33,115 nt of DNA, from the NCBI GenBank assembly GCA_025935035.1, contig JAICWB010000003.1:1-33115 (forward strand). Reading direction: 5' to 3'. Each line of letters begins with the position of its first letter. Position 1 is the stretch's first letter. The notes beneath the pieces are model-generated. The model did not search any database. It was not told the DNA's origin and was given only the letters and a program-made list of their open reading frames with translations. The translations under genes were made by a program, and so were the position numbers. The stretch comes from Terriglobales bacterium (GTDB lineage Bacteria > Acidobacteriota > Terriglobia > Terriglobales > Acidobacteriaceae). Shown piece after piece: positions 8,480 to 16,477 of the stretch.

Positions 8480-10054
8480 TCAGGCGGCCGATTCTTCCGC
8501 GGCGGCATGCGCCTCTTCCGGCAGAAATACAGTCATGGCCGTGCCAGAAGGTTTGCCGATGCGCGAGCGAAAGCGAATATGGCCGCCTTTCTTTTCGAGC
8601 AGGTCGCGGGTGATCCAGAGGCCCAGGCCGGTGCCTACATCCTTCTTGGTGGTGTAGAAGGGTTCAAAAATCTTGTCCCGATCATGCTGTGGAATGCCGC
8701 TGCCGGTATCCGCCACAGTCAAGGAAAGAAGATTGGCGCCGGAATGGATAGTCTTCATCACGCGTGCAGTGATCAAGAGCCGGTCACTTTGACTTGATGC
8801 GTCCACGGCATTAGCGACCAGATTGAGCAGTATCTGTTTCAGCTGCCCGTGCAGGGTGAAGAAACGAAGATCAGGTTCAATGCGCGTCTCTACCCTCAGA
8901 TCCTTATAAGAAATACGACTGTGATAGATCGTGAGGACGTCATCGACTGCGGCGGCAATGTCCACGTGGACAGGTCGAGTCTGGTCGCGATAAAAGCCCA
9001 GGGTCTGCTGAGCTACGTGAGCTACGCGCGCGAGCTCATGGTCCGCAATCTTCAGATATTCCGCGACGTTCTCCGGAAGATCGGGAGCCTGGCGCGCCAG
9101 ATAGATGAAGTTGGTGACCGCCTCGAGTGGGTTGTTGATCTCGTGGGCGATGGTCGCCGCGAGACGACCGACGGATGCTAACCTTTCACTGATGTGAAGT
9201 GCGGCCTCCATCTTGCGTTGACGGGTGACGTCGCGAACGATCTTGGAAGCACCGACGATCTTTCCGCCGTCCCGAATGGGTGAGACTGTGAGCGAGACAT
9301 GAAGACGGGACCCGTTCTTGTGGAGACGGACGGTTTCAAAGTGCTCGAGCGGTTCTCCGGCGCGGATCTTGCCGAGGATCATCGGCTCATCACTATGGAG
9401 CTCAGGCGGGATGAGAAAAAGAATATTCCTTCCGATGGCCTCTTGAGCGGTATATCCGAAGATGCGCTCAGCGGCGGGGTTCCAACTGGTGACAAATCCA
9501 TTGAGGTCTTTGCTGATGATGCCGTCCTCGGATGACTCGACGACCGCAGCCAGGTGGCGAGCGGCTCGCTGATCGATCCTTTGCTGGGTGATGTCACGCG
9601 CAACTTTTGCGGCGCCGATGATGTTGCCGTTCCGGTCCCGGACGGGAGAGATGCTCAACGAGATGTTGAGCCGGGTGCCGTCTTTGCGACAACGCGCCGT
9701 CTCAAAATGGTCGATGCGCTCGCCGGCACGAATGCTATTCAGGAAGCGCGGCTCATCGCTTTGCAGCTCAGGGGGCACGATCGTAAGAATACTTTTGCCG
9801 ATGATCTCAGCGGCTGTGTACCCGAACATCTGCTCGGCGGCACGATTCCAACTGGTAATGGTGCCGTTCAAATCTTTGCTGATGATGGCGTCGTCTGAGG
9901 AGTCGATGATGGCCTGAAGCAGGTCGGGATTTTGATCAGCATCGTAAAGACGGCTAACGGACTCGGCTCGTACCTGTTGACTCTTCAGCTCTTGGGATGG
10001 AAGTGTTGATTCATCTGAGATCGCGCCAGCAAAAGCTTTTTTGGCTGAATCCAC
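8480..10054 (-). CDS. Soluble sensor histidine kinase with two PAS domains
   Basis: The 524-residue protein has no membrane segment. Two PAS domains (about 46-158 and 167-279) are strikingly alike. Each contains ISKDLNG, a T-SWN-AAE--FGYTA stretch, IPPEL/VPPEL-SDEP and a C-terminal PAC motif. A HisKA domain follows with the phospho-accepting His304 in ATIAHEINNPLEAV. The HATPase_c domain has the N box LLNLVANAVDAS, DTGSGIP and GTGLGLWI. The start is GTG at 10054, chosen because GGAG lies six bases upstream. No response regulator is adjacent, so it is an orphan kinase in this window. The PAS ligand is unknown; no heme- or flavin-specific motif is evident. Confidence 0.93.
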   Translation of the reverse strand: MDSAKKAFAGAISDESTLPSQELKSQQVRAESVSRLYDADQNPDLLQAIIDSSDDAIISKDLNGTITSWNRAAEQMFGYTAAEIIGKSILTIVPPELQSDEPRFLNSIRAGERIDHFETARCRKDGTRLNISLSISPVRDRNGNIIGAAKVARDITQQRIDQRAARHLAAVVESSEDGIISKDLNGFVTSWNPAAERIFGYTAQEAIGRNILFLIPPELHSDEPMILGKIRAGEPLEHFETVRLHKNGSRLHVSLTVSPIRDGGKIVGASKIVRDVTRQRKMEAALHISERLASVGRLAATIAHEINNPLEAVTNFIYLARQAPDLPENVAEYLKIADHELARVAHVAQQTLGFYRDQTRPVHVDIAAAVDDVLTIYHSRISYKDLRVETRIEPDLRFFTLHGQLKQILLNLVANAVDASSQSDRLLITARVMKTIHSGANLLSLTVADTGSGIPQHDRDKIFEPFYTTKKDVGTGLGLWITRDLLEKKGGHIRFRSRIGKPSGTAMTVFLPEEAHAAAEESAA

Positions 10055-10160
10055 TCAATCTCCAGGAACTACTTAGGATGGGAGCAGAAGGGCAATCGTT
10101 GCACACTCTTCCCCGCGAGGTGTGATGCAAGTTCATATGGAAAGGGTTGCGAAAGCAATG

Positions 10161-12182
10161 CTAAGGAACACGTCTCTTTTTGATAGAGCCTTGTGCGGTC
10201 AATCGGCGGCTGCGTGTGGGCCGTGGCGTGTTCAGAAAGATATCGAGACCTGAACCAGCCACTGAAACCATTTGTGGACTGTTGAATGCATCATCGGTAA
10301 CGGTGATCAAGCCATTTAAAGCTCCGAGGTGAGTAGGCTTGAGGCTGATCATACAACTCATCGCCGCCGGCAGAACCATGGGGCAGTTAGTCACCTGAAA
10401 TAAACCTTCTCCGGACAGTGAAAGGCCGGAGATGTTCAAGGGCGCATTCCCGGTATTTGTAAGCGTTACGGTGGAGTTCAGGCTAAAAGTATTTAACAAC
10501 TGGCTTCCGAAGTTGATCGACGCGCGACTGAAGGTAGCAATAGGAGCGGGTGCCCCGGACTCTTGCTGGGAAAGAACGAGCAGCGTAACGCTTTGCGGCG
10601 GGACGGACAACTGCACGACACCGTTCTGTACATTGACGTCCGCTAAAGATTCAATGGAGGCGCCGAGGCCGCTTAACTGCCAGCGCTGTGCGGTGGCGGC
10701 CGCAGGAAAGTTCGCTACATTTAAAGTGACCGGGGTGTCGCCTGCGGAATATTTGTTCAGTAGAACGATCGTCACTTTGTTGTCTGCAGTGCGTTGCGCC
10801 GCAAACGCGGCCACGTTGTCAGGGTTTTCGACTGCTGCGCTGACGCTGACATCGCCAAAAGTGGATCTTTGCCCGTCGTAATTGCGATACATCTTCATCG
10901 CGTTATAGGTAGGCTTACCTTGCACGGGAGCATTGAAGCGGGTGGCGAGGTCGAGGCCCTCGCGGCCAAAAATACCGAGGACATCAGCCTCGGCGACGGC
11001 GAAAGCAATGGTGTCATTATCAACTTCGTCATTGATATCGCCCCAGTTGTATTCAGTGATGCCGATCTTCGTGCCGGGATAGTTGTCCGCAACCCATTGC
11101 TTCATGCGCGGGATAAGCATGATGTTGGTGGCGATGAAACTGTTATCAACGTAACCCGGATCCCATAATGAGCGGGTATTAACATTAATCGGGTCATTAC
11201 CCTGCGGATAGTAGTGAACCGTGAAATAGTCGAGAAGCCGCTGGCCGTTGTGAGTGTCGGCATAGGCCTTAAATTGGCTAAGAAACCACGGAAGGTAATC
11301 GCCGACTGCATCGTGATCCACGTGGTCGTTCGCAAAGTTGTGGAGTCTCCCGTCCTGGTTGTCGAACGGACTGTAGATATAGCCGAGCCATCCGGACGCC
11401 TCGGGGCCGGCGACGAAAGCACCCGAATCCTGTGCCTTGATCATGGCGGCATAATCCAGCATGGCCGAAGTGTCTTCGTCATGGTGCGGGGCGGTGGCCA
11501 CGGCATCATGATGCGTCTCAGGCCATAGGTCGTGTTCGTTATCGAGAATGTAGTACTTGAGACCACCCGTCGCGGCGCTATGGAAAACATTAAGTGTGTG
11601 CGTGACCCAATCCTGTTGGTTGGCAAGCGAGTTGGGGACGAAAGCGATATTGGGATCGGCGCCATTTATGGGTGTGCGGTCGGGCGCGAGACCATCGCCG
11701 CAATCCGGATCAGAGTCATCGCCAAACTGGAACTGATCAGGAAAAGAGCTTCGAGGGTAACTGCATGGCAGCGGCTGCTGTATGCCGGACTTCGCGATCC
11801 AAGACAGCATGGGAATGGTGACCATCGGCTCTGATGATGCGGCTTTCGTGCTGGTAATGAAATCATCAGTGCGGCGCGCCGGAATCGTTCCGGCATCGTC
11901 GGTGATGCTTTCAAAGAAGAAATCATTGCCGCGGTTGTCAGAATTCAGTTGCCAGTTGTAGGTGCTGGCGCGGTTGCCGCCGTAACGGTTAATCGGCGCG
12001 TTTAGATCTTCAAGGATGGCGGCTGTGTTTGCTGACTCAAAAAGATTCACTCCGTAGATCAGCGGGCTAATATCGTGGCGACCGGCGTGGACGTCAACGT
12101 TGACGGTGGTGGCGGGGTTTTGCGCGAACGCGCACGCGCCGAGCGACAAAACCAGCAGTTGCTTCAGCCAGAAACGAACCAT
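10161..12182 (-). CDS. Secreted GH44-type glycoside hydrolase with C-terminal ASH domain
   Basis: The product (673 residues from ATG 12182) has a signal peptide ending near CAFAQ. A catalytic region resembling glycoside hydrolase family 44 follows: YGGNRASTYNWQLNSDNRGND near residue 68, the acid/base region YYILDNEHDLW (Glu216) and the nucleophile region GITEYNWG (Glu377). GH44 enzymes are retaining endoglucanases/xyloglucanases. A beta-rich C-terminal part follows the barrel, then an ASPM/SPD-2/Hydin-like domain (about 546-646) with TFSRASINFGSQ and TLTNTGNAPLNISG, and a basic tail. The longer frame starts at ATG 12215, inside the loop of a strong hairpin and without a ribosome site; ATG 12182 follows TTTGGGG at about six bases and gives a cleaner signal peptide. 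The position-usual Pro after NE is His here. Confidence 0.85.
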   Translation of the reverse strand: MVRFWLKQLLVLSLGACAFAQNPATTVNVDVHAGRHDISPLIYGVNLFESANTAAILEDLNAPINRYGGNRASTYNWQLNSDNRGNDFFFESITDDAGTIPARRTDDFITSTKAASSEPMVTIPMLSWIAKSGIQQPLPCSYPRSSFPDQFQFGDDSDPDCGDGLAPDRTPINGADPNIAFVPNSLANQQDWVTHTLNVFHSAATGGLKYYILDNEHDLWPETHHDAVATAPHHDEDTSAMLDYAAMIKAQDSGAFVAGPEASGWLGYIYSPFDNQDGRLHNFANDHVDHDAVGDYLPWFLSQFKAYADTHNGQRLLDYFTVHYYPQGNDPINVNTRSLWDPGYVDNSFIATNIMLIPRMKQWVADNYPGTKIGITEYNWGDINDEVDNDTIAFAVAEADVLGIFGREGLDLATRFNAPVQGKPTYNAMKMYRNYDGQRSTFGDVSVSAAVENPDNVAAFAAQRTADNKVTIVLLNKYSAGDTPVTLNVANFPAAATAQRWQLSGLGASIESLADVNVQNGVVQLSVPPQSVTLLVLSQQESGAPAPIATFSRASINFGSQLLNTFSLNSTVTLTNTGNAPLNISGLSLSGEGLFQVTNCPMVLPAAMSCMISLKPTHLGALNGLITVTDDAFNSPQMVSVAGSGLDIFLNTPRPTRSRRLTAQGSIKKRRVP

Positions 12183-12195
12183 TAGATACCCCAAA

Positions 12196-12232
12196 GCCAC
12201 CTGCACTTTTATCATGCTTCAGTGCAGGTGGC
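12196..12232. terminator. Perfect 12-bp inverted repeat between the Asp-box and GH44 genes
   Basis: GCCACCTGCACT (12196-12207) and its exact reverse complement (12221-12232) flank a 13-base loop. It lies 14 bases after the stop of the Asp-box gene and just before the preferred GH44 start on the minus strand. Only three T residues follow the stem on that strand, so it could be a weak terminator, an attenuator or an mRNA-stabilising hairpin. Confidence 0.55.
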
Positions 12233-12246
12233 TATGAGTTTGTTGA

Positions 12247-15200
12247 CTATTGTTCGTTCCACTCGGGCAGCCGACCCGGTGTCCACGGAGCGCCGATCTT
12301 CTCCATCTCCTGCTCGAGCTGGTCAGTCTGTTGGTAGAGTCCTTTTAGTTTGGAAAGCACTCCGCCAAAGTCCGAGGCGACGATGGCATAGTCGTCACGA
12401 TCAGTCTGCGTCGGCTTCGCTGTGGAGGTACGCTCGTCACCGACAATGCTACCGATGCGGTCATTGATGGAGGGTGCGTCATTCTCCTGGCGCTGGCGGG
12501 CGACAGCATCCCCGTTGAGCGCGCGTTCCACCTCGCGGAGCTGATCCTCGATAACTTCGGCCTTGGCGACGAGCGCAGCGGTATCCGCCGGTGTTTGCGC
12601 CAGTGCTCGCTTGATGCCATGCAGGCGCTCCGTCAATTCACGGCCGGCACCGGTTGCTCCGTTGACGGCGCGCTGCAACTTCATGACCTTCGCTTGGAAT
12701 TCCGCCAACGCGGCGCGATCATCTACTTGCATCTTGTCTGCGCCGGGAACGTACAGCGTGAAGGTTTGTGGCGAAGAAAGATCTGTGAACTTGCCATCAA
12801 TCTTCTTTGACAGTTTGACGGAATATTTCCCGGGCATCACACCGGGGCCGGCCGGACCAAACTCCCAAGGGAAAATACCTTCTTCTCCAGCTTGTTCCGG
12901 ACGCAGCGAGACCGGCGGATATTTCAAGTCCCACGCGATGCGATTGAAGCCGGCGTTATTAGGCGCGGGCAGACGGCGAACAATGTTGCCATTGGCATCG
13001 GTGACGGTCATCCAGAGGCTGGGCGCTTCCTGCTCAGCTTCTTTGCGCAATTGATCGATGCTGGGATACGGCATGGTCGCGTACGGGCCTTCTTCATTCT
13101 TTTTCGCGGCGGCTTTTTCGGCGGCATCGCGTATGTCTTTCAACGTCTTGTATTTTTCTTTAAGGAAGTACGTGAAGATGGCGCCGTTGGGAGGGTTTTC
13201 AGCCGTGTAGATCTGTTCGCCCATATGAGCTTTGCCGCGGCCACCGAATGGCAACGTGTCGACGTACATCATGGTGTTCTTCACCGGCAAGAGAACGGCT
13301 TCCTGCTTCACCGTGTCGGCAGTGAGCTGGCGAAGCGGCGTGATGTCATCGAGGATGTAGAAGCCGCGTCCATAGCTGGCGACGACAAGATCACCTTCTC
13401 GCTTCTGGATCTTCATGTCGCGGATGGCGATGGTCGGCAGGCCGCCTTTGAGCTGAATCCATTTGCCGCCGCCGTCGATGGAGAACCAGGCGCCGAATTC
13501 GGTGCCGCAGAAGAGCAGCTTGGGATTGACGTAATCTTCGGCTATGGCGAGCACGGGCCCGTTCTCAGGCAGGTTGGCGGCGATCGAAGTCCAGCTTGCG
13601 CCGGCGTCGGTCGATTTCAAGAGGTAGGGTTTGAAGTCTCCGTTCTTGTGGTTGTCAAATGAGGCGTAAACGGTCTTCTCGTCATGGTTGGAGGCGAGCA
13701 CGCGCGTGACGTAAGTCTTGTCTGGCACGCCTGGGAATTTGTCGATCGCACGCCAGTTCCCTCCGCCGTTGTCTGTGACTTGGATCAGGCCGTCATCAGT
13801 GCCGACATAAAGAAGGTTTTCATCCTTGGGTGATTCGGAGAATCCAATGATGTTGCCGTAGAGAGAGGTTGATGTGTTCTTAGCAACTGCGTCGGGTCCC
13901 CAGATCTTGCCCATGACGGGAAGTTTGTTGCGATCGATCTGGCGGGTGAGGTCGGGGCTGATGGCCTTCCATGTGTCCCCGCGATCGTCGCTACGGAAGA
14001 CTCGGTTGGCGGCGAAGTACACCCGGTTGTGATTGTGGTTGCTGACCGCGATGGGTGAATCCCAGTTCCAGCGAAGTCCGGGTTCACCTTTGCCGGGCTC
14101 AGGCTGAATGCCAAGGCGCTGTCCGGTCTTGCGGTCGTAACGGATGATGCCGCCATACTGTGATTCGGCGTAAACGGTATTCGGATCTTCGGGATCGACT
14201 TCAGAGTGGAAGCCGTCACCGCCGGCCGTGATGAACCAATCGCTATTCATGATGCCGGAGAGACTGGTAGTACGCGACGGGCCGCCGAGCGAGTTGTTGT
14301 CTTGCGTGCCGCCATAGACGTAATAAAAAGGTTCGGAGTTATCTACCGCAACATCATAGAACTGGGACACAGGCAGGTTGGCTTTCCAGGCCCAGTTTGC
14401 GCCGCGGTCATAACTTTCGAAGACGCCGCCGTCACAACCGTCAAGCATGTAGTTGGGGTCGTTGGGATCGATCCAAAGCACGTGATTGTCAACGTGCTTA
14501 TAACGCTCGCCGAGACGGCGAAGCGTGGCGCCGCCGTCATCTGAGACTTGGATAAGCGTGTTCATCAGGTAGATGCGGTCGGCATTCTTCGGATCGACCG
14601 TAATGCCGCCGTAATACATCATGCCCACGTCAAAGTTGTCTTTCTTTTCCCATGTAGCACCGTGATCGTGGGAACGGAACGTGCCGCCCTTGCGATTCGC
14701 CGCTTCGACAGTGGCGTACACGATGCTCGGATCTGATGGAGCAATGGCGAAAGTGATCTTGCCGAGGTCTTCATTCGGCAGGCCAGACTTAACTTTGTTC
14801 CATGTGTTGCCGCCGTCAGTGGAACGATAAATGGCAGATTCAGGGCCGCCGTCGATCATGGTCCACACGTGGCGTCGGCGCTGCCAGGCGCTGGCATACA
14901 TCAGATCAGGATTCGAGGGATCGATAGCGACATCGTTCACGCCGGTGTTCTCGCTGACGTCGATGACCTTCTTCCAGGTCTTGCCGCCATCGGTGGTCTT
15001 GTAGAGCCCGCGGTCTCCGCCGGGCGACCACAGCGGGCCTTGCGCTGCGACGAATACGACGTTGCTGTCACGCGGATCGATAGCGATGCGTCCGATGTGC
15101 TCGGAGTGCTTCAGGCCCATGTTCTTCCAGCTCTTGCCGCCATCGTCAGAGCGATAGACGCCGTCGCCGTATGAGACCGAGCGTTGCGCGTTGCCTTCGC

Positions 15201-15726
15201 CGGTGCCGACCCAGACGACATTCGAGTCCTTGGGATCGATCGTGATGGTGCCGATAGAGTACGAACCTTCGCCGTCAAATACCGGAGTCCAGGAAGTACC
15301 GTTGTTTTCCGTGCGCCATACGCCGCCCGAAGCGACGCCGACGAAGTAGCGCGCGCGGTCGCGCGGGTCAACCGCAATAGTGGCCACGCGGCCTGACACC
15401 ATTGCCGGACCGATGGAGCGGAACTTCAGGCCGGAGAATGTGCCCGAGGACATGGGATCGCGCGGCTTGTTCTCATCGTCGCCGCCCGGTTTCTTGGCTT
15501 CGTCCTTCTTTTCGTCTTTCTTGTCTTTGTCGGTTTTCTGCTCGGACTTAGACTTCTCTTCTTTGGCGGCGGCAGATTTCTTCGCCGAGGTGGTGTCAGT
15601 CGCTTTATCAGAGTCGGCCTTGCCGGCGGGCTTCTTAGCAGGAGTGCTCGGGGCCGATCCGTTGGATTGGGCCAGCGCGAGTATTGAAATGAGGGCGGTG
15701 ACGAAGAGAAGGCGGATGGACTTCAC
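12247..15726 (-). CDS. Very large secreted Asp-box (BNR/sortilin-like) beta-propeller protein
   Basis: The 1,159-residue product has a signal peptide (about 1-20) and then a Lys/Asp/Glu/Ser-rich low-complexity stretch to about residue 88. A long series of Asp-box motifs of the form S-x-D-x-G-x-x-W follows between about 135 and 760, for example RSDDGGKSW, KTTDGGKTW, RSTDGGNTW, RSHDHGATW, RSDDRGDTW and KSTDAGASW. These form sialidase/VPS10-like propellers. The C-terminal 350 residues include a FlgD-like/Ig-like segment (GFNRIAWDLKYPP) and a helical tail. Such proteins are often labelled glycosyl hydrolase, but no catalytic residues can be assigned. The start is GTG at 15726, fixed by AAGGAG six bases upstream. 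GH44 follows on the same strand, suggesting a polysaccharide-related locus. Confidence 0.9.
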   Translation of the reverse strand: MKSIRLLFVTALISILALAQSNGSAPSTPAKKPAGKADSDKATDTTSAKKSAAAKEEKSKSEQKTDKDKKDEKKDEAKKPGGDDENKPRDPMSSGTFSGLKFRSIGPAMVSGRVATIAVDPRDRARYFVGVASGGVWRTENNGTSWTPVFDGEGSYSIGTITIDPKDSNVVWVGTGEGNAQRSVSYGDGVYRSDDGGKSWKNMGLKHSEHIGRIAIDPRDSNVVFVAAQGPLWSPGGDRGLYKTTDGGKTWKKVIDVSENTGVNDVAIDPSNPDLMYASAWQRRRHVWTMIDGGPESAIYRSTDGGNTWNKVKSGLPNEDLGKITFAIAPSDPSIVYATVEAANRKGGTFRSHDHGATWEKKDNFDVGMMYYGGITVDPKNADRIYLMNTLIQVSDDGGATLRRLGERYKHVDNHVLWIDPNDPNYMLDGCDGGVFESYDRGANWAWKANLPVSQFYDVAVDNSEPFYYVYGGTQDNNSLGGPSRTTSLSGIMNSDWFITAGGDGFHSEVDPEDPNTVYAESQYGGIIRYDRKTGQRLGIQPEPGKGEPGLRWNWDSPIAVSNHNHNRVYFAANRVFRSDDRGDTWKAISPDLTRQIDRNKLPVMGKIWGPDAVAKNTSTSLYGNIIGFSESPKDENLLYVGTDDGLIQVTDNGGGNWRAIDKFPGVPDKTYVTRVLASNHDEKTVYASFDNHKNGDFKPYLLKSTDAGASWTSIAANLPENGPVLAIAEDYVNPKLLFCGTEFGAWFSIDGGGKWIQLKGGLPTIAIRDMKIQKREGDLVVASYGRGFYILDDITPLRQLTADTVKQEAVLLPVKNTMMYVDTLPFGGRGKAHMGEQIYTAENPPNGAIFTYFLKEKYKTLKDIRDAAEKAAAKKNEEGPYATMPYPSIDQLRKEAEQEAPSLWMTVTDANGNIVRRLPAPNNAGFNRIAWDLKYPPVSLRPEQAGEEGIFPWEFGPAGPGVMPGKYSVKLSKKIDGKFTDLSSPQTFTLYVPGADKMQVDDRAALAEFQAKVMKLQRAVNGATGAGRELTERLHGIKRALAQTPADTAALVAKAEVIEDQLREVERALNGDAVARQRQENDAPSINDRIGSIVGDERTSTAKPTQTDRDDYAIVASDFGGVLSKLKGLYQQTDQLEQEMEKIGAPWTPGRLPEWNEQ

Positions 15727-15786
15727 GTTGAACTCCTTAATATGTGGCGAGAAATGAACGGGAAAGTTATACCAGAAGAGAGACGC

Positions 15787-15821
15787 AGTTGTCGGTATTC
15801 GGTTATCGGCTGTCGGTTAGA
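15787..15821. repeat. Intergenic heptamer array A
   Basis: Five consecutive 7-bp units fit the consensus RGTTNTC with small variations (first unit AGTTGTC at 15787-15793). The array lies between the divergent Asp-box and thioesterase genes, 15 bases upstream of the thioesterase ATG. The same period and a related unit recur at 17464-17491 and 27187-27214. Confidence 0.6.
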
Positions 15822-15836
15822 ATCGAAGGAACCACG

Positions 15837-16304
15837 ATGAACAAGAAGACTTCAGGTGATGGACACAACGTCCGAGGAATCGCTCTGCCCAAGAACACCT
15901 GTTTTGGGTGTGGGAAAGACAATCCCGAAGGCATGCATTTGGAATTTCGCTTTGAGGGCAAACAGGCGGTGTGCGACTTCACGCTCCCAAAGCGATTTCA
16001 GGGGCCACCGGGACATTCGCATGGCGGGATCGTGGCGACCATCCTGGATGAAGCGATGGGGAAAGTGAACAAGCTGCGCCACGTGATCGCGCTGACAAAG
16101 TCGATGGAGATCACGTATATGAAGCCGACTCCATTGGGCAAGCCATTGACCGCGGTGGGTTGGGAGAGTGCGGTGCGCGGGCGCAAGCATTACAACAAGG
16201 CCGAGATTCGGAACGCCGCGGGCGAGGTGTTGGCCAAGAGTAAGGGCGTATTCATTGCCGTGGATGCGGCCAAGATGTTTGCTAAGTTCGCGGCGGAAGA
16301 CTAA
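15837..16304 (+). CDS. PaaI/THEM4-like hotdog-fold thioesterase
   Basis: The 155-residue product fits the hotdog thioesterase family: NTCFGCGKDNPEGMHL near the N-terminus, a PPGHSHGGIVATILDEAMG stretch (the helix and active-site loop carrying the conserved HGG and a following acidic residue), and a C-terminal strand AEIRNAAGEVLAKSKGVFIAV. Such proteins hydrolyse acyl-CoA thioesters; the substrate is unknown. The CxxC near the start (CFGCG) is shared by this subfamily. The ATG at 15837 follows GAAGGA by six bases. The open frame continues upstream to 15744, but that extension runs through the heptamer repeat and is rejected. It is divergent from the Asp-box gene. Confidence 0.87.
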   Translation: MNKKTSGDGHNVRGIALPKNTCFGCGKDNPEGMHLEFRFEGKQAVCDFTLPKRFQGPPGHSHGGIVATILDEAMGKVNKLRHVIALTKSMEITYMKPTPLGKPLTAVGWESAVRGRKHYNKAEIRNAAGEVLAKSKGVFIAVDAAKMFAKFAAED

Positions 16305-16327
16305 GGCGACTAGTTGTGAATTCCCGC

Positions 16328-16354
16328 CCAATCAGTCAAAGCGCGACCGATTGG
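16328..16354. other. Imperfect hairpin after the thioesterase gene
   Basis: CCAATCAGTC (16328-16337) pairs with GACCGATTGG (16345-16354) with one mismatch around a 7-base loop. It begins 24 bases after the thioesterase stop. No T run follows, so it is not a standard intrinsic terminator, but it may limit read-through into pdxS. Confidence 0.35.
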
Positions 16355-16477
16355 ATGGTCACGAATCTGTCATTTTGTTTCTGAATCGCGCGAAAGCAAT
16401 CGTCCGTCAAAAGGACTAAAATAGAGTGTTCACCGCTACATATTTATGCAGTCGTGTGGGATAGCGTAGGAGAAGGT

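Noticed and set aside
12892-13662. Plus-strand open frame of 256 codons antisense to the Asp-box gene
   Set aside because: No signal, domain or ribosome site, and the opposite strand is a well-formed repeat protein.
15787-15821. CRISPR-like array
   Set aside because: Units are 7 bases, contiguous and without spacers, and no cas gene is present.
15744-15836. N-terminal extension of the thioesterase
   Set aside because: It is encoded by the heptamer array; ATG 15837 has a proper ribosome site and gives a normal hotdog N-terminus.
16328-16354. Intrinsic terminator after the thioesterase
   Set aside because: The stem is imperfect and no T run follows; listed only as a hairpin.
16305-16477. Riboswitch or structured leader before pdxS
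   Set aside because: Apart from one hairpin and a TAAAAT at 16417-16422 without a good -35, no conserved aptamer pattern could be recognised.
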